Position numbers and translations under genes: made by a program
The notes under the pieces: generated by a model
Seen by the model: the letters and a program-made list of their open reading frames with translations, nothing else
What the model was told of the DNA's origin: nothing
The model's database searches: none
IMG/VR virus record: IMGVR_UViG_3300007734_000615
Coordinates: 1-34,942 of that record
DNA: 34,942 bases
Source: a virus
Reading direction: 5' to 3' (one strand)
In this document: positions 30,057 to 34,942 of the stretch, piece after piece
How positions within the stretch are numbered: position 1 is the first letter of the stretch
How the letters are laid out: each line of letters starts with the position of its first letter

Positions 30057-31286
30057 ATGAGCCTCACACAAGCAACTTTTTCAATGATTGATGGTGCATG
30101 GGTCAACGTGCATGATTTTGGCGCAAAAGGCGATAGCGTGACCGATGACACCGCAGCAATTCAAGCGGCGGTTAATTATTGCACCAGTCTTAGCAATCGA
30201 AAACAAACGCTGTATTTTCCAGCCAGCAATCCAGCGTGTGCTTATGTTATCACCGCGCCAATTGTCATTCCGCGTCCGCTAAACATCGTCGGAAATGGTC
30301 AATTCAGCACGATCATTTACGCAAAAGATTTTACGTCTGGTCAAATCGTTTTGGATTTCAATTGCGATGTTGCCGATCAAGTTTATTACTGCGGTATCAC
30401 GAACATAAAAGTTGTTAGCAACAACAGCCTTGCGGTTGGCGTTCGTTTGAAAAACGTTTCATACATGGCAATGAAACAAGTTGCATTGTCGAGTCTTATC
30501 AAAGGCGTCATTTGCGATGGAACTTCGTGTTTTTCAAATTATTTTGAACAACTGACGTTATATGGGATTACTTCATACGGTTTTGAATGGGCTTCAACAT
30601 TTGCCGGCGGAGGTCAATGGACATTCATTGGTTGCACATTCAATGGAAGTGACGGCGCTTATGTGCGAAACGGTGCTGGTTTAGATACTCTTGCCTTTTA
30701 CAACTGCAATTTTGAACAATGTGTCACTACGGATTTGTCTGTTGAGGGCACGGTTCGAGGCTTGACCCTTAACACTTGTCGATCAGAAGGTTTGGATGGC
30801 GGCACATCATTTTTGATCAGTCCGGTTTCTCCTTCGTCTGTTGGCGGCCTTAACGTCACAGGTTGTTTTTGGACCGGGGATGCTGGAAACGCAAATCCAA
30901 TCAACATCACCGGCAACGTTTCAAATTTGAACGTGACCGGCAACATTGTTGATTACATGGGTTTTCAGCAATTTGTTTATTTGAATGGCGCCGGTCAAGC
31001 CGGTGTTATTTCGGGAAACTATTGCGTAAACACCCCAACGACAAAAGTTGTCAGCGCGCCAAGGGCTGGTGTTGTCACATTTGCAAACTACAACTCAAGC
31101 GGCGCAATGACAGATTACGACGGACTGTTAACCAAAGGTTATGGGTCCGCGCCGCCTGTCAGCGGAACTTACGCCGTGGGGAGCATTATTTGGAATAGTG
31201 CGCCAGCATCTGCCGGATATATTGGTTGGGTTTGTACTGTTGCTGGAACGCCTGGAACTTGGAAAACATTTGGTTTGATTTCTTAA
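30057..31286 (+). CDS. Second tailspike, pectate-lyase-like beta-helix, no head-binding domain
   Basis: A 409-residue protein. It begins MSLTQATFSMIDGAWVNVHD, and the pectate-lyase-3 signature FGAKGDSVTDDTAAIQAA follows almost at once, so there is no virion-attachment domain. Regular helix turns with Asn/Gly/Val (ITGNVSNLNVTGNIVDYMGF) run to about 340. The short C-terminus (APPVSGTYAVGSIIWNSAPA) is typical of spike ends. The DNA is markedly AT-richer than the late genes. It probably binds another tail part, for example the preceding fibre. Confidence 0.85.
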   Translation: MSLTQATFSMIDGAWVNVHDFGAKGDSVTDDTAAIQAAVNYCTSLSNRKQTLYFPASNPACAYVITAPIVIPRPLNIVGNGQFSTIIYAKDFTSGQIVLDFNCDVADQVYYCGITNIKVVSNNSLAVGVRLKNVSYMAMKQVALSSLIKGVICDGTSCFSNYFEQLTLYGITSYGFEWASTFAGGGQWTFIGCTFNGSDGAYVRNGAGLDTLAFYNCNFEQCVTTDLSVEGTVRGLTLNTCRSEGLDGGTSFLISPVSPSSVGGLNVTGCFWTGDAGNANPINITGNVSNLNVTGNIVDYMGFQQFVYLNGAGQAGVISGNYCVNTPTTKVVSAPRAGVVTFANYNSSGAMTDYDGLLTKGYGSAPPVSGTYAVGSIIWNSAPASAGYIGWVCTVAGTPGTWKTFGLIS

Positions 31287-31295
31287 AGGCAAAAC

Positions 31296-32276
31296 ATGAC
31301 AACACCGTTTGACATCATCACCCGCGCCATGAAAGACATTGGCGCTTTGGCCGCGGGCGAAGTGCCAACGGCTGACGAAGCCCAGGACGGGCTGGACTTG
31401 CTCAACGACATGATCGCCCAGTGGTCAAACGAGAACATGATGGTGTTTTACCGCACCGAAATTGTGTTCCCGTGTGTGCAGAACCAGGTGCAGTACACCA
31501 TTGGCCCCGCGGGCAACGTGTCGGCCAGGTTCGTGGGGTCGATCAGCGGCACCACCCTGACCGTGCCGGTGGATGGCGTGACCAAGGGCGCAATTACCAT
31601 GGGCATGACGCTATCTGGCCCTGGGGTGCTGCCTGGCACGACCATCGTGGGCTTTGGGACTGGCGCTGGCGGCAACGTCAACGAGGGGGGGACGTATACC
31701 GTCAGCCGCGGTCACACAACGCCCGTGGTGACGCAGATCATCGACGCCTACTACCAGCGCCCCCTGACCATTGAATCGGCGTTTGTGCGGGTCAACACGA
31801 CGTCCAACGGCGTCCCGATCTATGGCGGCGGTCTGGACTACCCCATCGCCATTTTGAGCCTGGAAGAATATGAATCCATCGGCCTGAAATCACTGAACGG
31901 CCCGTGGCCCAAATCCATCTACTACCAGCCGTCTGAGCAGCTGGGCACGATCTACGTCTGGCCCAACCCCGCCCAAGGCGAAATGCACCTGTTCACGCAG
32001 ACCATCTTCCGCGAGTTTGGCGACCTGTACGGCACGATGGAATTCCCGCAGGGCTACAACATGGCGCTGCGGTGGTGCCTGGCCGAGCGCATGATGCCCA
32101 TGTTTGGCAAAGTCAATCAGGTGCAGGTGGCGCAAATTACCGCCTACGCAGCCCAGGCAAAGGCGACAATCAAGCGCACGAACATGAAGCCGCCGCAAGT
32201 GTCCAAGTACCCTGACGTGCTGATGACAGGTCGGCCAAAGGATGCGGCGTTCATCCTTGACGGGGGATTCAACTGA
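31296..32276 (+). CDS. Tail accessory factor, P22 gp4-like, with inserted domain
   Basis: A 326-residue protein, while P22 gp4 has 166. Family opening TPFDIITRAMKDIGALAAGE and ADEAQDGLDLLNDMIAQWSN, then a beta insertion of about 70 residues (SISGTTLTVPVDGVTKGAIT, GPGVLPGTTIVGFGTGAGGN, TYTVSR), then DYPIAILSLEEYESIGLK and NMALRWCLAERMMPMFG. gp4 binds under the portal and closes the filled head. The insert would protrude and may contact fibres. Confidence 0.88.
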   Translation: MTTPFDIITRAMKDIGALAAGEVPTADEAQDGLDLLNDMIAQWSNENMMVFYRTEIVFPCVQNQVQYTIGPAGNVSARFVGSISGTTLTVPVDGVTKGAITMGMTLSGPGVLPGTTIVGFGTGAGGNVNEGGTYTVSRGHTTPVVTQIIDAYYQRPLTIESAFVRVNTTSNGVPIYGGGLDYPIAILSLEEYESIGLKSLNGPWPKSIYYQPSEQLGTIYVWPNPAQGEMHLFTQTIFREFGDLYGTMEFPQGYNMALRWCLAERMMPMFGKVNQVQVAQITAYAAQAKATIKRTNMKPPQVSKYPDVLMTGRPKDAAFILDGGFN

Positions 32277-33748
32277 TGCCTGATTTTGGTTTTGTCGGCG
32301 CGTCCTATACCACCAGGTCGATCTACCAAGACGACCAGGAGTGCATCAACTTCTACCCCGAAATCGACCCGACGAAACAGCCAGGCGAAAGGGGGATTGT
32401 GGCGTTGTACCCGACCCCTGGTCTGGTGACCGAAATCACCTTCCCCATTCCCGCCGAAATCCGCGGGCAGCGGGCGCTGTCGGGCCTACAGTACGCCATC
32501 GCTGTTTGTGGCAACCGGGTCTACCGCATCGACCAAGCGTTGTCCTACACGCAGGTTGGAACGCTGACTACAAGCACGGGGCCGGTGTCGATCACCGACA
32601 ACGTGATGACCGTGCAGGGGCTGACGGCCTACATCGTGGACGGCGTGAACCGCTACTACTACGTTGTGGCCACCAACACGTTCGTGACCTTGCCGCCGTC
32701 TGACGGGGCTTGGCAGGGTGCCGACGTGTGCGACACGGTGGACAACTACATCATCTACAACAAGCCAGGAACGCAGCTGTGGTCTGCTACTGACCTGGGG
32801 TCGCCCCTGTCTACCCAAGCGTGGTACGGGGCCAAGGACGGGTCGCCTGACAACCTGGTGGCCCTGATCGTTGACCACCGCCAGGTCTACCTGCTGGGCG
32901 AAGTGACCACCGAAGTCTGGGTGGACGTGGGCACCCAGATTCCTGGGCTGCTGACCTTCCCGTTTCAGCGGGTGTCTGGGACATCCAGCCAGAACGGCAT
33001 CGGGGCGCGTTTCTCGCTGGTGCGTTATGCCGAAACCTTCATGTTTCTTTCCCGCGACACACTAGGCACGGCCACCATCGGCATGATGAAGGGCTACGAA
33101 TACCAGCGGGTTTCAACCCATGCGGTGGAAAACAGCCTGATCGGCGTCAACGTCGAGAACGCCCGCGCCTGGTCATTCCAGCAGGAAGGCCACGAGTTTT
33201 ACGTCATCACCTTCCCTGACATTGACCTGACTTGGGTCTATGACCTTGCCACCCAGCAGTGGTTCAAATGGCTGTGGTGGGACAGCCCCAGCGCGGTCTA
33301 CAAGCGCCACCGCGGCCAGAACTGCATCGCGTTTGCGAACAAGAACTTGGTGGGCGACTACGAGAACGGCAAAATCTACGCCATCGAATTCGACGCCTAC
33401 ACCGATGCTGGCAATCCGATCCGACGGCTGCGCCGCGCCCCGCACATCACGACCGACTTGCAGCGCCAGTATTTTGAGGAATTCCAAATCCAGTTTCAGC
33501 CTGGCGTCGGGCTGACTACGGGGCTAGGGGAAAACCCCCAGGCGATGCTGCGGTGGTCGAACGACGGCGGGTCTACCTGGTCAAACGAACACTGGGTCGG
33601 CATTGGTCGGCAGGGCAATTACACCAACCGCGCCATCTGGCGGCGGCTGGGGTGGGCGCGTGACCGCATCTTTGAAGTGGCGGTGACTGACCCTGTAAAG
33701 GCTGTGATTGTGTCGGCCAACCTGAAGGCATCGCCTGGGGACAACTGA
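32276..33748 (+). CDS. Tail factor, P22 gp10-like DNA-stabilisation protein
   Basis: A 490-residue protein (P22 gp10: 472). MPDFGFVGASYTTRSIYQDD, QECINFYPEI and ALYPTPGLV are family hallmarks. The body is beta-propeller-like with regular aromatic strands (TWVYDLATQQWFKW; MLRWSNDGGSTWS). gp10 lengthens the tail tube below gp4 and holds the DNA in. Its start overlaps the gp4 stop by one base, as expected for the pair. Confidence 0.92.
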   Translation: MPDFGFVGASYTTRSIYQDDQECINFYPEIDPTKQPGERGIVALYPTPGLVTEITFPIPAEIRGQRALSGLQYAIAVCGNRVYRIDQALSYTQVGTLTTSTGPVSITDNVMTVQGLTAYIVDGVNRYYYVVATNTFVTLPPSDGAWQGADVCDTVDNYIIYNKPGTQLWSATDLGSPLSTQAWYGAKDGSPDNLVALIVDHRQVYLLGEVTTEVWVDVGTQIPGLLTFPFQRVSGTSSQNGIGARFSLVRYAETFMFLSRDTLGTATIGMMKGYEYQRVSTHAVENSLIGVNVENARAWSFQQEGHEFYVITFPDIDLTWVYDLATQQWFKWLWWDSPSAVYKRHRGQNCIAFANKNLVGDYENGKIYAIEFDAYTDAGNPIRRLRRAPHITTDLQRQYFEEFQIQFQPGVGLTTGLGENPQAMLRWSNDGGSTWSNEHWVGIGRQGNYTNRAIWRRLGWARDRIFEVAVTDPVKAVIVSANLKASPGDN

Positions 33749-33987
33749 TGGCGACCCTTACGAACATTCGGTTTCCCACGTCGCCGTTCATTGAACAGGC
33801 CACGGGCAGACCATCGCGTGAGTGGATACAGTGGCTGCAAAACCCCAACTTGGTCAGCACCACGGTGCAGTACCAGATCATCAACGGGGGCGAAATCAAC
33901 AACACGATCATCGGCAACGTGACGCCCGCGCAGGGTACTTTCACGCTGCTGACGGCCTTAAACGGCATCGGGGGGGGTACGTTTTGA
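33748..33987 (+). CDS. Mini fibre/attachment protein, 79 aa
   Basis: FPTSPFIEQATGRPSREWIQ, then the fibre motif NNTIIGNVTPAQGTFTLLTA, ending NGIGGGTF. The same motif and the same GGIGGG-x-F end are found in the 829-residue fibre. It may be a tail plug or fibre anchor of P22 gp26-like function, or the base of a fibre. Starts inside the gp10 stop. Confidence 0.6.
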   Translation: MATLTNIRFPTSPFIEQATGRPSREWIQWLQNPNLVSTTVQYQIINGGEINNTIIGNVTPAQGTFTLLTALNGIGGGTF

Positions 33988-34439
33988 ACGTCAGACAAGC
34001 AACCGCTGCCGACTTGGACGCCTACATTGAACTGCTGGCGCATTTCCACGAATCGTCGCCCATGCGGGGCGTTGCGCCATACGATCCTGACGGAATTCGT
34101 GCTTTTTTGTCCGCTTCATTGGAAAATACCAACATCCTGCTGTTGGTCGGTGAACTGGATGGCCAGATTGTTGGGGTGACATCGTGTTTGCTGTACCCGC
34201 TTTATTTCAGCCCCGGTTACCAGGTCGCGCAGGAACTGTGGTGGTGGCTGACACCTGCGGCCAGGGGCAGCGGGATTGGACAGGCAATGTTCAAGGCGAT
34301 TGAAGCCTGGGCAAAAGAGAAAAACGCAAGGGCGCTGTTTATGATTGCTTTGGAAGATGAACGCGCAGCAGCAATGGAAAAAGTCTACTTTCGGGCGGGA
34401 TTTAGGCCGCTAGAAAGAACGTTCATAAAGGAGTTGTGA
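33984..34439 (+). CDS. GNAT-family N-acetyltransferase, 151 aa
   Basis: Start TTG 33984, inside the previous stop (TTGA), gives MNVRQATAADLDAYIELLAH, the standard GNAT opening. The acetyl-CoA site is the PAARGSGIGQAMFKAIEAW stretch (residues about 90-108), preceded by ELWWWLTP. Target unknown: it could modify a virion protein or a host factor. The frame is open further upstream, but that part is a shadow of the mini fibre gene. Confidence 0.9.
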   Translation: MNVRQATAADLDAYIELLAHFHESSPMRGVAPYDPDGIRAFLSASLENTNILLLVGELDGQIVGVTSCLLYPLYFSPGYQVAQELWWWLTPAARGSGIGQAMFKAIEAWAKEKNARALFMIALEDERAAAMEKVYFRAGFRPLERTFIKEL

Positions 34440-34440
34440 A

Positions 34441-34942
34441 ATGGCAATCGGAACAGGAACCGCACTACTGCTAGGTGCTGGCGCTGGCCTGATCGGCGCT
34501 GGTATGCAGTCGAGCGCGGCAAAGTCTGCTGCGGCGCAACAAGCTGGGGCTACTCAATACGCTGCTGATGTTCAGCGGCAGATGTTTGAAACCATCAACC
34601 AGCAGCAAGCCCCGTACCGGGAAGCTGGCTACGGTGCGCTGACGCGGATTGGCGAACTGCTGCCAGGTCTGACGGCCCCAGTGTCCCGTGAGGAAATCAT
34701 GGGGCTGCCTGGCTATCAGTTTGGGATTGAGCAGGGAACAGGCGCTGCCCGTGCAAGCATGAACGTCGGCGGCGGCGGGTCAAACGTTGACCGCGCAGCC
34801 CAAAAGTTTGCAATTGACTACACCCTTGGGACGGCCATGCCCCAGGTCATTTCGCAGCGCCAGAACATCTACAACACCCTGGCCGGTATCGCTGGCATCG
34901 GGCAGACCGCGCAAGGCCAGACCAGCACCATGGGCCAAGCGG
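34441..34942 (+). CDS. DNA transfer (ejection) protein, N-terminal part; continues at base 3
   Basis: ATG 34441 has AAGGAG 7 bases before it. The frame is open to the window end and continues in phase at base 3, ending at 233; 235 residues in all. MAIGTGTALLLGAGAGLIGA (glycine-rich hydrophobic start), then a Gln/Ala helix, IMGLPGYQFGIEQGTGAARA and RQNIYNTLAGIAGIGQTAQG match the phage 'DNA transfer protein' family (P22 gp7-like). It is packed in the virion and enters the cell first. The Gly-rich start may insert in membrane. Confidence 0.85.
   Translation, partial: MAIGTGTALLLGAGAGLIGAGMQSSAAKSAAAQQAGATQYAADVQRQMFETINQQQAPYREAGYGALTRIGELLPGLTAPVSREEIMGLPGYQFGIEQGTGAARASMNVGGGGSNVDRAAQKFAIDYTLGTAMPQVISQRQNIYNTLAGIAGIGQTAQGQTSTMGQA
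34916..34942. repeat. Contig-end overlap with 1-27
   Basis: Repeats bases 1-27 with T at 34931 instead of G at 16. See the entry at 1-27. The unique genome length is 34915 bases if the overlap is removed. Confidence 0.85.

Overview
The window looks like an almost complete genome of a short-tailed (podovirus-type) P22-like phage, assembled as a circle and opened inside a gene. Bases 1-27 and 34916-34942 match with one mismatch. Joining the ends there gives one uninterrupted reading frame for a 235-residue DNA transfer protein, so the unit length is about 34.9 kb. GC content is moderately high, and the gene families resemble those of phages infecting beta-/gammaproteobacteria. A freshwater Burkholderiales host is my inference only. 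I see no integrase, CI-like repressor, tRNA, IS element or CRISPR array.

Layout. (1) 34441 through the join to 4755: three ejection-type virion proteins, the largest with an M15 peptidase-like domain. (2) 4752-5647: lysis cassette with two small membrane proteins and an M15 endolysin. (3) 5644-9541, minus strand: early-left operon with ERF annealing protein, YqaJ/lambda-type exonuclease, a short SSB-like protein and many small proteins. (4) About 8934-10369: control region with divergent promoters, a Cro-like repressor whose start coincides with its predicted transcription start, a 10-bp operator-like motif placed identically on three promoters, and a gene-free 527-bp stretch carrying a strong promoter and a structured RNA candidate. 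(5) 10370-12554, plus: early-right operon with a replication-organizer-like protein, VRR-NUC and HNH-type nucleases and an NrdR-like zinc ribbon, closed by an intrinsic terminator. (6) 12617-16246, plus: small conserved proteins, a zeta-toxin-like kinase, a GroES homologue and a putative surface protein. (7) 16243-22966: small and large terminase, P22-type portal, scaffold and coat, and a decoration-like protein. (8) 23058-31286: four fibre/tailspike proteins, partly of lower GC and probably exchanged horizontally. (9) 31296-34439: P22 gp4- and gp10-like tail factors, a mini fibre protein and a GNAT acetyltransferase.

How it works together. The left operon would supply recombination functions, the right operon replication and nuclease functions, and the long late operon packaging, head, tail, ejection and lysis. 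The late operon crosses the artificial contig ends and meets the left operon tail-to-tail at 5644-5647, where the two stop codons interlock. The control region is the least ordinary part. A Cro-like protein without a visible CI partner probably acts on repeated promoter sites, next to a promoter-driven structured RNA that could be a small regulatory RNA, an attenuator or an antitermination element.
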